Positions 25,938 to 34,900 of a stretch of DNA of 64,000 nucleotides are shown here, piece by piece. The DNA lies in assembly GCF_003478995.1 (NCBI RefSeq), contig NZ_QUGI01000004.1:232507-296506 (forward strand), given 5' to 3'. The notes beneath the pieces are model-generated. The model was not told the DNA's origin. It searched no databases and saw nothing but the letters and a program-made list of their open reading frames with translations. This stretch comes from Pseudoflavonifractor sp. AF19-9AC (GTDB taxonomy: Bacteria > Bacillota > Clostridia > Oscillospirales > Oscillospiraceae). Positions within the stretch are counted from its first letter, which is position 1. The number at the start of each line of letters is the position of its first letter. The translations under genes were made by a program, and so were the position numbers.

Positions 25938-25966
25938 ATCATATCACGCGGGTTTCCCTTTGTCAA
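25938..25966 (-). promoter_or_regulatory. sigma-A promoter of the oadB leader
   Basis: Minus strand: TTGACA (25961-25966), exactly 17 bases, TATGAT (25938-25943). Transcription would begin near 25931, about 200 bases before the oadB start, leaving a long leader. Confidence 0.85.
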
Positions 25967-25990
25967 GGAAAAATCTGACACGTTTTTCTG

Positions 25991-26569
25991 TTATGCGGAC
26001 AGGGCACCTGCCTGGGCTTCGATGGCCTCTTCCTCGCTCTGCATAGCCTTCAGCGTCCGCTCCAGCAGCGTATCCAGATCCCAGCCCAGCAATTCAGCGC
26101 CCGAGGCGATGACATCCCGGGAGCAGCCGGCAGCAAACTTCTTATCCTTGAATTTCTTCTTTAAGGATTTCAGCTCCATATCGGACACGCTCTTGGAGGG
26201 GCGCATCAGGGCAGCCGCACCGATGATGCCGGTAAGCTCGTCCGTGGCGTAGAGCACCTTTTCCATTTCGTGCTCCGGCTTGATGTCCACGCACAGTCCC
26301 CAGCCGTGGCTGGCCGTGGCCCGGATGATCCGCTCATCCACCCCCGCCTGCCGCATCAGCTCCTGAGACTTTTGGCAATGCTCCTCCGGCCAGCCCTCAA
26401 AATCCAGATCGTGAAGCAGACCTACAATGGACCAATAGTCCGCCTCGTCCCCATAACCCAGTTCCCGGGCAAACCATCCCATCACGCGCTCCACAGTAAT
26501 AGCGTGGCGCAGATGGAAGGGCTCCTTGTTATAGGTGGTCAACAGCTGCCAGGCTTCTTCCCTTGTCAT
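25991..26569 (-). CDS. HD-domain hydrolase
   Basis: A 192-residue protein of the metal-dependent HD superfamily. It has a conserved His in FHLRHAITVERVMGWFA, the HD pair in IVGLLHDLDFEGWPEEH, and a following His in ATASHGWGL and IKPEHEMEKVLYATDELTG. Such proteins hydrolyse phosphoesters, often nucleotides; this subgroup's substrate is unknown. ATG 26569 is preferred to GTG 26581, which has no better ribosome site. It follows the degV gene by about 27 bases. Confidence 0.8.
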   Translation of the reverse strand: MTREEAWQLLTTYNKEPFHLRHAITVERVMGWFARELGYGDEADYWSIVGLLHDLDFEGWPEEHCQKSQELMRQAGVDERIIRATASHGWGLCVDIKPEHEMEKVLYATDELTGIIGAAALMRPSKSVSDMELKSLKKKFKDKKFAAGCSRDVIASGAELLGWDLDTLLERTLKAMQSEEEAIEAQAGALSA

Positions 26570-26596
26570 ATCCTGATACACCTTACTTTCTACGGT

Positions 26597-27439
26597 TTAT
26601 CCGTATGCCAATACCACGCCGCCGTCGTTGGCGTAGACCGTGGTAATACCCCCCGCCTCCAGCAGGAGAATGTGGGCAAACTTACACTTCTGCTCCGCCA
26701 TGGCCTTGACCAAAAAGGCCCGTTCCAGACAGTTACAGTGGCAAATGGCCAATGTCCGTCCCTCGTGATTGGGGTCCGCCGCCATCCGGTCCACCAGCTT
26801 GGTCAGGGCCTGCTTCATGGACATGGCCTGTCCCAGCTTGCAGATCTCCCCTTCCGGCGTAGCAGACATCATCAGCTTGATGCGCAGTGCTCCGGTTACC
26901 ACCGCCTGCAGTTTGGTAAGGCGGCCATTTTTCCGCAGGTTCTCCAGGGACTCCAGTACAAACAGGGTCTGCATCTGATAGATAAACTGTTCCACTTCCC
27001 GCACCACGTGCTTGAAGGGCATGCCGCTTTCCGCCAGCTCCCGGATTTTCAGGGCCACCAGCACCTCGCCCGAGGCCGCGGAGCAGGAGTTGAACACATG
27101 GACATTCACCTGGGGACGGTCCTCCTCCAGCATGAGCTTGGCCTGCTCCGCACTGTTGTGCGAGCCGCTGAGCAATGCGGACAGGGTGACCACATACACG
27201 TCGTCCGGATCCCCCTCACAGTAGGCATCCAGATACACCTGAGGCGAAGGGCAGGCGGTGGAAGGTGCCTGCTCGCTCTGCTTCATGGACCAGAGCAGAT
27301 CGGCCTGGTCAAAATTCTCATCATCCACAAAGGTACTTCCGTTGGACTGGATGGTCAGAGGCGCCTTGACAAAACAGGGGTCCTTCAGCATTTGAGGGGT
27401 GAGATCGCAGCAGCTGTCCACAACAATTTTGAAGCTCAT
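26597..27439 (-). CDS. DegV family fatty-acid-binding protein
   Basis: A 280-residue protein with the DegV start FKIVVDSCCDLTPQMLKD and the lipid-site region TVSALLSGSHNSAEQAKLML. DegV/FakB proteins hold a fatty acid for phosphorylation by FakA in the uptake of exogenous fatty acids. No fakA is nearby. ATG 27439 has GGAG nine bases upstream; the longer frame begins with TTG. It has its own promoter 50 bases upstream. Confidence 0.9.
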   Translation of the reverse strand: MSFKIVVDSCCDLTPQMLKDPCFVKAPLTIQSNGSTFVDDENFDQADLLWSMKQSEQAPSTACPSPQVYLDAYCEGDPDDVYVVTLSALLSGSHNSAEQAKLMLEEDRPQVNVHVFNSCSAASGEVLVALKIRELAESGMPFKHVVREVEQFIYQMQTLFVLESLENLRKNGRLTKLQAVVTGALRIKLMMSATPEGEICKLGQAMSMKQALTKLVDRMAADPNHEGRTLAICHCNCLERAFLVKAMAEQKCKFAHILLLEAGGITTVYANDGGVVLAYG

Positions 27440-27486
27440 GTTGTTCATCTCCAAATGTGATTTTAAAAATCAGATCATGTTAAATC

Positions 27487-27515
27487 AGTCTAACATAATT
27501 GTGGCTGAGATGCAA
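27487..27515 (-). promoter_or_regulatory. sigma-A promoter of the degV gene
   Basis: Minus strand: TTGCAT (27510-27515), 17-base spacer, TAGACT (27487-27492), located just beyond the trmD stop. Confidence 0.65.
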
Positions 27516-27520
27516 GCCTT

Positions 27521-28285
27521 TTACCGGCTCTTTTCCCCTTCTGCCAGCTCCTGTTCCAGCTCCGCCAGCAGCTTTCGGTCCTCCTTGGAGGAGAGGTCCA
27601 GCTTTTCATAGAGATCGGGGCGGCGCTGACGGGTGCGGAGGATGGACTGCTTGCGCCGCCACTGGTCCACCTTGGCATGGTTGCCCGAAAGGAGGATGGA
27701 AGGCACCGCCCGGTCGTGCCACACCTCCGGGCGGGAATACTGCGGAGCCTCCAGCATGCCGTTCCAGTGGCTCTCATTCTCATAGCAGGAGGGATCAGAC
27801 AACACCCCGGGCACCAGCCGACAAACCGCATCGGCCACCGCCATGGCAGGAATCTCTCCCCCGGTCATAACAAAGTCGCCCAGTGAAATTTCTTCGTCCA
27901 CGCACTCCTCAATAAAGCGCTCGTCAATGCCCTCGTAATGGCCACATACCAGAATCAAACGCTCATAGTCCGCCTTCAGACGCCGGGCATCCGTCTGGCA
28001 GAAGGTTTTGCCAGCGGGCGACATGTAAATGGTGTGAATCCGCTCCCCCGCCTCATCACAGATGTGCTTCCAGCAGCGATAAAGGGGATCAGCCTGCATC
28101 ACCGCGCCCCGGCCTCCCCCATAGGGGTAATCATCCACCTGCTTCTGCTTGTTTACCGTATAATCCCGGATCTGATGGCACTCGATTCGGATATAGCCCC
28201 GTTCCTGTCCGCGCCCCAGCACAGACTCGCACAGCATATCCCCCACCACGTCCGGGAATAATGTCATAATATCAATGCGATACAT
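27521..28285 (-). CDS. trmD: tRNA (guanine-N1)-methyltransferase TrmD
   Basis: Methylates G37 N1 in tRNAs to prevent frameshifting. From the ATG at 28285 (GGGAG upstream) the protein has 254 residues. The SPOUT trefoil-knot region is clear: DYPYGGGRGAVMQADPLY, LVCGHYEGIDERF and EISLGDFVMTGGEIPAMA, then YSRPEVWHDRAVPSILLSGN. TrmD usually sits in rpsP-rimM-trmD-rplS; here it is separated from those genes and has its own promoter. Confidence 0.95.
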   Translation of the reverse strand: MYRIDIMTLFPDVVGDMLCESVLGRGQERGYIRIECHQIRDYTVNKQKQVDDYPYGGGRGAVMQADPLYRCWKHICDEAGERIHTIYMSPAGKTFCQTDARRLKADYERLILVCGHYEGIDERFIEECVDEEISLGDFVMTGGEIPAMAVADAVCRLVPGVLSDPSCYENESHWNGMLEAPQYSRPEVWHDRAVPSILLSGNHAKVDQWRRKQSILRTRQRRPDLYEKLDLSSKEDRKLLAELEQELAEGEKSR

Positions 28286-28342
28286 GTGTTCTTCGCTCCC
28301 ATGCACCAGGGTTTCATCCCTGTCTTTTCTTCAGCAGACATC

Positions 28343-28371
28343 ATTATACGAAATTTTCCCGTTCTTTTCAA
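28343..28371 (-). promoter_or_regulatory. sigma-A promoter of trmD
   Basis: Minus strand: TTGAAA (28366-28371), 17-base spacer, TATAAT (28343-28348), near consensus and 58 bases before the start. Confidence 0.8.
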
Positions 28372-28497
28372 TGTACTTTTTGTATTCCACGTCTAATTTT
28401 CAGAAAAACGCGGGTTTCCACTACCTTTTTTTCTCCGTTTGTGCTATGATAACCTCGCTTGAACTTCACTTCTTTATCAAAGAGAGGCGTTTATAAT

Positions 28498-29847
28498 ATG
28501 TACTGTATTCGAAATGTAACCGAGGACCTTCTGTGGATCGGTGCCAATGACCGTCAGCACCCCACCTTTGAGGCCACCTACCCGGTACCCCGGGGCATGT
28601 CCTTCAACTCCTACCTCCTGCTGGATGAAAAGACGGTGCTTTTTGACACGGTGGACCGTTCGGTCCAGGCCCAGTTCTTTGAAAATCTGGAAAAGGGCCT
28701 AAATGGCCGGAAGCTGGACTACGTGTTTGTCCACCACATGGAGCCCGACCACGCCGCCACCCTGGGCGATCTGATGATCCGCTACCCCGAGGCCACCATC
28801 GTCTGCAACGGCAAGGTGATCAACCTCATCCGCCAGTTCCACTGCACGGATCCCAAGGGCGCCATTCTGGTCAATGAGGGCGACACTCTGGACACCGGCC
28901 GTCACCACTTCACCTTTGTCAGCGCCCCCATGGTCCACTGGCCCGAGGTGATGGTGAGCTACGACTCCACCGATAAGATTCTGTTTTCTGCCGACGCCTT
29001 CGGCACATTCGGCGCCCTCAACGGCATCCTGTTCGCCGATGAGGTGGACTTTGACCGGGACTGGCTGGACGACGCCCGACGCTACTACACCAACATTGTG
29101 GGCAAGTACGGCGCTCAGGTAACCGCCCTGTTGGGCAAGGCTTCCAAGCTGGACATTCAGACCATCTGCCCCCTCCACGGCCCCGTGTGGCGCAAGGATC
29201 TGGGCTACATTCTGGACAAGTACGCCAAGTGGGCCGCCTATGAGCCTGAGGTTCAGGGCGTGGTTATCCCCTTCGCTTCGGTGTACGGCGGTACGGAGAA
29301 TGCAGCCAACATTCTGGCCTGCCGTCTGGCGGAGCAGGGCATTCCCGTGAAAATGTACGACGTGTCGGTGACCGATGTGTCCTATGTCCTGTCCGAGTGC
29401 TTCAAGTATAGCCACATCGTCTTTGCCTCCACCACCTACAACAACGGCATCTTTGTCACCATGGAGAACCTCCTCCATGACCTGGCCCATCACGCCCTGA
29501 AGAACCGCACCGTGGCGCTCATCCAGAACGGCTCTTGGGCCCCCACCAGCGGCAAGCTCATGGCCCAGATTCTGGAGGGCATGAAGGATATGAAGCTGCT
29601 GGAGGCTCCCTTCACCCTGAAGTCCACCCTGGCTCCCGGCCAGGAGTCCGACCTGGATGCCTTGGCCCAGGCTCTGGCTGCCTCCGTCCGTGGCGAGGAA
29701 CCCTCTGTCTCTGCCGAGCAGGAGGACAAGCCCCACGGCTTCGTGTGCAAGATCTGCGGCTTCATCTATGAGGGTGACGCGCTGCCCGCCGACTTTGTCT
29801 GCCCCATCTGCCGCCGTCCCGCCAGCGACTTTGCGCCCCTGACCTAA
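28498..29847 (+). CDS. FprA-type flavodiiron protein with C-terminal short rubredoxin domain
   Basis: A 449-residue protein. The N-terminal metallo-beta-lactamase-like diiron domain shows HHMEPDHAATLGDL, PMVHWPEVMV and CPLHGPVW. A flavodoxin domain with FMN loop ASVYGGTENAA starts near residue 255. The last 40 residues carry CKICGF and CPICRRP, a rubredoxin-like iron site with only 14 residues between the two CxxC pairs (about 30 in normal rubredoxin). Such proteins reduce O2 or NO with electrons from rubredoxin, protecting strict anaerobes. The fused domain probably delivers the electrons. The start follows GAGAGG. Confidence 0.93.
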   Translation: MYCIRNVTEDLLWIGANDRQHPTFEATYPVPRGMSFNSYLLLDEKTVLFDTVDRSVQAQFFENLEKGLNGRKLDYVFVHHMEPDHAATLGDLMIRYPEATIVCNGKVINLIRQFHCTDPKGAILVNEGDTLDTGRHHFTFVSAPMVHWPEVMVSYDSTDKILFSADAFGTFGALNGILFADEVDFDRDWLDDARRYYTNIVGKYGAQVTALLGKASKLDIQTICPLHGPVWRKDLGYILDKYAKWAAYEPEVQGVVIPFASVYGGTENAANILACRLAEQGIPVKMYDVSVTDVSYVLSECFKYSHIVFASTTYNNGIFVTMENLLHDLAHHALKNRTVALIQNGSWAPTSGKLMAQILEGMKDMKLLEAPFTLKSTLAPGQESDLDALAQALAASVRGEEPSVSAEQEDKPHGFVCKICGFIYEGDALPADFVCPICRRPASDFAPLT

Positions 29848-29856
29848 AGCAGCGCC

Positions 29857-29979
29857 ATGTGCTATCTGTGTCGGCTCTGCGGTTTTCTCTATGATGAGGA
29901 TGTCCGGGGTCCTATGCCGCCGGACTACGTCTGCCCCATATGCGGGGCAAGTGCGGACCAATTTGAAGAAGATTCTTAA
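29857..29979 (+). CDS. 40-residue mini-rubredoxin-like protein
   Basis: A tiny gene nine bases after the flavodiiron gene: MCYLCRLCGFLYDED then VCPICGASADQFEEDS. Two CxxC pairs separated by 17 residues, with G-F-x-Y and P-x-D-x-VCPICG contexts, mark a stripped-down rubredoxin fold. It resembles the C-terminal tail of the upstream protein, suggesting a duplicated electron-carrier module. No strong ribosome site is seen, so it may be read by coupling from the upstream stop. A terminator follows at once. Confidence 0.7.
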   Translation: MCYLCRLCGFLYDEDVRGPMPPDYVCPICGASADQFEEDS

Positions 29980-30020
29980 AAAAATCAGCCTGCCGCACAT
30001 GTGCGGCAGGCTGATTTTTA
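29978..30020. terminator. bidirectional terminator after the mini-rubredoxin gene
   Basis: A near-perfect stem (AAAATCAGCCTGCCGCAC with GTGCGGCAGGCTGATTTT) with T-runs both ways lies between the mini-rubredoxin gene (+) and the glycosyltransferase (-). Confidence 0.9.
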
Positions 30021-30050
30021 TGGAAATCGATTTGGGTGAGGTGAATGGAT

Positions 30051-31298
30051 TCAGCCCCGGGAGAGGGATTCCGGAGCCACGTTTCGGGTGTGCCGAATTT
30101 CCTCCCAAACCGTAGTTTTTTTCACAAAGCTCTCCAAGGTAATGGGCAGCCAGGAGAGCAGAAACAGCCAGTAGAAGGCCACGCTCTTCAGCATCCGGCG
30201 GTCCCACTTCCCTTCCACCGTCAGCACCAGGCAGGCGGCAAGGGTAGAGCCCAAGGCAGTGAGGGCCAGATTCAATCCCACCGCCAGCAGGAATGTTCCG
30301 GGCACTTGGGAAAACTTATAGCAGTCCAGGCAGGCGGAGAGCGAAATCAGAATCAGATTGAACAGCGCAGCTGCCTGGTAGGCGGGGATAATCAGAGTGG
30401 CCGCCAAATCCACCGCCGGCATGCCTCCCCGGTTTCCCACAGACTGGAGGGTCCGTCCCATATAGAGCTTGGCCACCTGCACCGTTCCGCTGGTCCAGCG
30501 GCGGCGCTGCTTGACCGACAGGGCATAGTCCAGAGGCTGCTCATCATAGGTAATGGCCTTAGGCACCCAACGGACCTTCTCCCCCGCCAGGATGCACTGG
30601 GCGGTGATCTCCAAATCTTCGCTGATCGTCTGGGTGTGCCAGCCTCCCAGCCGCTCCAGAGTCTGAGCAGAGATCATAAAGCCGGTCCCATTGACCAGAG
30701 CGGACAGACCGAGGCCGGTTTTTCCGCCGTTGTGGAAACGATCCATCATCCAATAATAGATGGAATAGCTGCCGGAAATCACGGTGTCAAAGGGGTTCTT
30801 GCTGTCCCGGTAGCCCTGAGCCACTCTGGCTCCAGCCATGTAGGCGTTGTTCATCTCACTTAAAAATCGATGGTCCACCAGGTTGTCCGCATCAAAGACA
30901 CAGTAGGCGTCGTACTGCCGGCCATGGAGACGCTGATACGCAAAGCGAAGCACCTCGCCCTTGCTCCGTACCGGCACCGTGCACTCCAGCACCTTCGCCC
31001 CAAAATTCCGGGCTGCCAGGGCCGTGTTATCCGTACAGTTATTGGGAATCACCCAGACGTCATAGAGTTCCGAGGGATAGTCCTGCGCCAGCAGGCTGTT
31101 AATCAGCGGACCGATCACCAGCTCCTCGTTCCGGGCTGCAATCAAAATAGCGAATCGGGTGCGGGCAGGGTGCCAGCCGTAATCCATGGGCTGTTTCCAG
31201 GACATCAGTCCGGTGAGCAGGTAATAGCCGCCCCAAAGGGTGATAACGAGCCAGATCAAACTGGATACTACCATCAGCACGGGAAGAATATGTTCCAT
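30051..31298 (-). CDS. membrane-bound family 2 glycosyltransferase
   Basis: A 415-residue processive-type GT2 enzyme. One N-terminal helix (about 5-30) precedes the catalytic domain, with FAILIAARNEELVIGPLI, the DxD in YCVFDADNLVD, SEDLEITAQC and the QRRRW motif, as in cellulose- and hyaluronan-synthase relatives. Three or so C-terminal helices follow (about 305-390). It probably makes an extracellular polysaccharide. AAAGGAGG precedes the ATG. It stands alone, so the product cannot be named. Confidence 0.9.
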   Translation of the reverse strand: MEHILPVLMVVSSLIWLVITLWGGYYLLTGLMSWKQPMDYGWHPARTRFAILIAARNEELVIGPLINSLLAQDYPSELYDVWVIPNNCTDNTALAARNFGAKVLECTVPVRSKGEVLRFAYQRLHGRQYDAYCVFDADNLVDHRFLSEMNNAYMAGARVAQGYRDSKNPFDTVISGSYSIYYWMMDRFHNGGKTGLGLSALVNGTGFMISAQTLERLGGWHTQTISEDLEITAQCILAGEKVRWVPKAITYDEQPLDYALSVKQRRRWTSGTVQVAKLYMGRTLQSVGNRGGMPAVDLAATLIIPAYQAAALFNLILISLSACLDCYKFSQVPGTFLLAVGLNLALTALGSTLAACLVLTVEGKWDRRMLKSVAFYWLFLLSWLPITLESFVKKTTVWEEIRHTRNVAPESLSRG

Positions 31299-31646
31299 TG
31301 TCCCTACCTCCTTTTTCCGTTGTACCTATCCTAACAGAGGATTGTTAAGGACAGAGGAGGAGAAAAATTAAGATTTCATAAAGACTTCCTTAATACACCT
31401 CTTTTTCCGCATTTTCCCTTCCTATATGATGTATTTGACAACGCCTCACTTCTCTCCCCGCCCATGCTTTCTATGGATTTCTTCCTTTTACTGATGATCC
31501 CCCTGGGTACCGTTTTTCAAACAAAAGGCGGCCCGGTCCCGAATTTTATTCGGGTCCGGACCGCTTTTCATTTGGACATAGGACATGCCGGCAGTGGCAT
31601 AGGCTCTCCCATAGAACAAAATTACGCTCCATGGGAGGGATTATAT
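31299..31646. other. 348-base intergenic region with one long hairpin
   Basis: No supported gene is seen. It separates divergent genes and holds AT-rich tracts at 31360-31400, a TTGACA (31435-31440, +) without a matching -10, and a long interrupted hairpin at 31524-31568 (AAAGGCGG.CCCGGTCCCGAA with CGGGTCCGG.CCGCTTTT) that resembles a terminator although no gene ends there. Confidence 0.6.
31524..31568. terminator. orphan terminator-like hairpin
   Basis: Stem arms of about 17 bases pair around TTTTATT, with one mismatch block and short T-runs on both sides. It lies 80 bases before the YlmC-type gene. It could end an unseen small RNA or act as a leader attenuator. Confidence 0.5.
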
Positions 31647-31916
31647 ATGGAGACAAGAATTGCGGAGCTGCGGTATAAAGAGGTCATCAGCGTGGCGGAC
31701 GGCAGCCGCTTTGGCTACGTGGGCGATATGGAAGTAGATCTGGAAAGTGGCCAGGTACGTGCGCTGGTGGTCCCCGGCCGCCGTCGCTTCTTCGGACTGC
31801 TGGGCCGGGAGGAGGACCGGTATATTCCCTGGTCCTGTGTCCGCCGCTTTGGAGAAGACATTATCCTGGTGGAAGATCCGCCCCGGCGCCGCACACCCAG
31901 ACGCCATAATGGGTAA
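31647..31916 (+). CDS. YlmC/YmxH family PRC-barrel protein
   Basis: An 89-residue protein: METRIAELRYKEVISVADGS, then GYVGDMEVDLESGQVRALVV and RYIPWSCVRRFGEDIILVE, the PRC-barrel pattern of the YlmC/YmxH family. The family is widespread in spore formers and has been linked to sporulation, but its molecular role is unknown. GGGAGG lies eight bases before the ATG; the longer upstream frame has no ribosome site and no conserved sequence. Confidence 0.85.
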   Translation: METRIAELRYKEVISVADGSRFGYVGDMEVDLESGQVRALVVPGRRRFFGLLGREEDRYIPWSCVRRFGEDIILVEDPPRRRTPRRHNG

Positions 31917-31921
31917 CTCTT

Positions 31922-34900
31922 TTACAGCTCCTTCGCGGTGTCCGTGGCAAAAAACCACAGCACCTTTCGCTTCACCGGGCGCGTTAAAATGCGCTCCAGC
32001 GCCTGGCTATACGCCTCAATCTGGACCCGGTGCCGCTCTGCCGCGGTATCTTCGCCCCCGGGCCGGATACGGTCACTCTTGAAGTCTACCACCGTAACCC
32101 CCGTCCCGTCGTCAAACCAGGCGTCTATGACGCCCTGGAGTAAAATCTCCTCCTCCCCCGCGTCCGGAAAATAGGTCTTGGCCGGAACCAGAAGGGAAAA
32201 TTTAAATTCACGTCCCACCTCCTGGGCAGAGAGCAGCTCCTGCCCCAGCTTGCTTGCAAAGAAGGCAGCCAGCCGCTCCGGTTGGACAGCCTCCCGCTGC
32301 AGGGCGGTGAGATACCCCTCCTCCATCAACTGGTCCAGCTGCTGCCGGATACTGTCCACGCTGTGGTCTCCCTCCAGGGAGACGTACTGCATGGCCAGGT
32401 GGAGGGCTGTCCCTCTCTGGGCGGGCGTCAGCCCTTTGGACTGGGCCATAAAGTCGGGGCGGTAGGGCTCCCAGCTTTTCTGGGCAGGTTCGGCGGAAGG
32501 CGGGGCGTCCTCCGCCGCCTCCTGGTCCACCGTCCGTCCCTTGATCTGAGTAGCGGTCAGCTTGGACGGGACGGGCACCGCTCCGGCATAGGGGTAGTGC
32601 CAGGTCAGACGCTCATAGAGGTCCTGTACCTCCTCCCCCTTCTCCGGCAAATCAGCCAGACGGCCCTGGGGCCGGGCGGGCTCGGACAGGGGTGCTCCCT
32701 GAATCCACCGGATGTCCCAGGCAGGGCCTAAGTCAGGTGCTGCTCCCTGTTCCGGCAACCCGGCTAGTTCCCGCAGGGGGGCGGCCTCCGGCCGAGACAT
32801 GGCGTGGAGCAGGATCCAGGCCCCCACGCTCTGTTGGTTTTCCAGGGCCATGGGAGACACTGGTGCGGACACGTCCTCCCCCAGCCGCTCCAGGCTCCGG
32901 ATTCCCTCGGGCAGGGCCAGAGTCAAAATAAGCTTCTCCTTGGCCCGGGTCATAGCCACATAGAGAAGGCGCAGTTCCTCGGACATCATCTCGCGCTCCA
33001 GCTGCCGGGCCACCGCCCGGCGGGCCAGGGTGGGATACTCCACCATCCGTTCCCGATCCAGCCCCTTGGGGCCCACTCCCAAAGTGGGATGGAACAGCAC
33101 CGGACGCATCAAATCGTCCCGATTGAGCCGCCGGGTGAGGCCGCACACCAGCACCACCGGTTTCTCCAAACCCTTGGAGCGGTGGATGGACAAAATGGAC
33201 ACGCCCTCCTCCTGGCCATTCCCTCCACTGGATGCAATCCGGGCCCCTGTCTCCTGCAGTCGCTGAAGGCGAAGCAGGAACTGGAACAGAGAACGGCAGC
33301 CCGCCTCCTCCAGCTGTCCGGCCAGGGCGTAGAAGGACAGCAGGTTGTCCTGCCGCTCCCGGCCCCGGTCCATGGCACCGAACAGCCCCAACAGATTCGT
33401 TGTCTCATAGATATGCCAGATGAGCTGCCGGCAGGTCTTGTCCCCCGCCCCAAAGCGCAGCCGCTCCAGCTCCGCCAAAAACTCAGCGCAGGCCCGGTCG
33501 CCCTCCCGGGCGGCCTTCACTACAGCGGAATAGAAGTCTCCCTTGGCCTGAGCCCGCAGCAGAGCCAACTGGTCCCCGGTAAAGCCATACACCGGAGAGC
33601 GCAGGGCGGAAATGAGGGGTACATCCTGGTGGGGATTGTCCACGATCTGCAGAATGGACAGAGCTACGCTCACCTCAGTGGTGGCAAGAAAGTCCTCTCC
33701 GCCGTCCGCAGTCCAGGGAACCCCCTCCTCACTGAGGGCCCGCAGGTAGTGGCGCAGGACAGAGCCGGGGCTCCGGAGCAGAATCATGATGTCCGAGGGG
33801 CGAATCGGGCGGAGCCCATCCCCCTGTGTGATGAGCAGCGGCTTTTCCAGCAGCTCCCGGATGCGCTGGGCGGCAAAGCGTGCCTCCATCAGGTCCTTGC
33901 TCTCCCGTTCACCCTCCTGCTCCCCCAAAAAGGACAGGTCCAGTCCGTCTACCTCCAGGGCGTAGTCCTCCCCCTCTGGGAAGGAGGCCCCGGGGACCAG
34001 GGCCTGGTCGTCGGTGTAGTCCAGCTCGCCGAATTCCGTGGACATAATGTTCCGGAACAGGTCGTTGCACCCCAGAAGCACCTGGGGCCGGGAGCGGAAA
34101 TTCCGGGAGAGCACCCGCTTTCGGGGCTCCCCCTCCCCGGCTGCGTCCCCGATGGAAAAGCGGCGGTACTTGTCCAGAAAGATGGTGGGGTCAGCCAGAC
34201 GGAAGCGGTAAATGGACTGCTTCACGTCGCCCACCTCAAAGAGCTTGCGGCCGCTCTGGGAGATGGCGGAGAAAATGGCGTTCTGCACCTGGTTGGTGTC
34301 CTGGTACTCGTCCACCAGCACCTCGTCAAACCGGACCGACCAACTCTCCGCCAGCGGAGTGGGACGCCCCTCCCCGTCCAGCAGAAGCTTGACCGCAAAG
34401 TGCTCCAAGTCGGAAAAGTCCATCACGCTCCGGCGGCGCTTCTCCCTTCCATAGGCCTTCTGAAAGTCCATCACCAGGTCCATCAGTGCCTGCACAGCGG
34501 GACGAGACAGGCGCAGTTCCTCCAGCAGGGCGGCGCTGTCCCCCTCCAGCTGAGCGGCCACTTTCTCCATCTGCTTTTTGCTCCGGGTACGGATAGCCTT
34601 CACCCGCTGGGCGGCCTGGGCCGCCCGGAGTTCCTCCATGGGGCTCAGCTCCTGGGTACGCTTTTTCTTCCGGCCCACGGCAGGAAAGGGTATGGGCAGG
34701 CAGGCCTGGGCCTGGTCCCAGCTTTGGGCAGCCAGCAGACCGTCCAGTCCTTCCAAGGTGGCGGAGATGGAAGGGGCGTAGTTCATCTCCAGCAGCTCAT
34801 CTGCCCCGGTGAGGGCCAGGGCCTGCTCCATCCGGTCCCGGCACCACCGCCCCTGGCGGCGGGCCTCCTCCAACAGCAGAGCGCCCCAGGGGGTCTGGGC

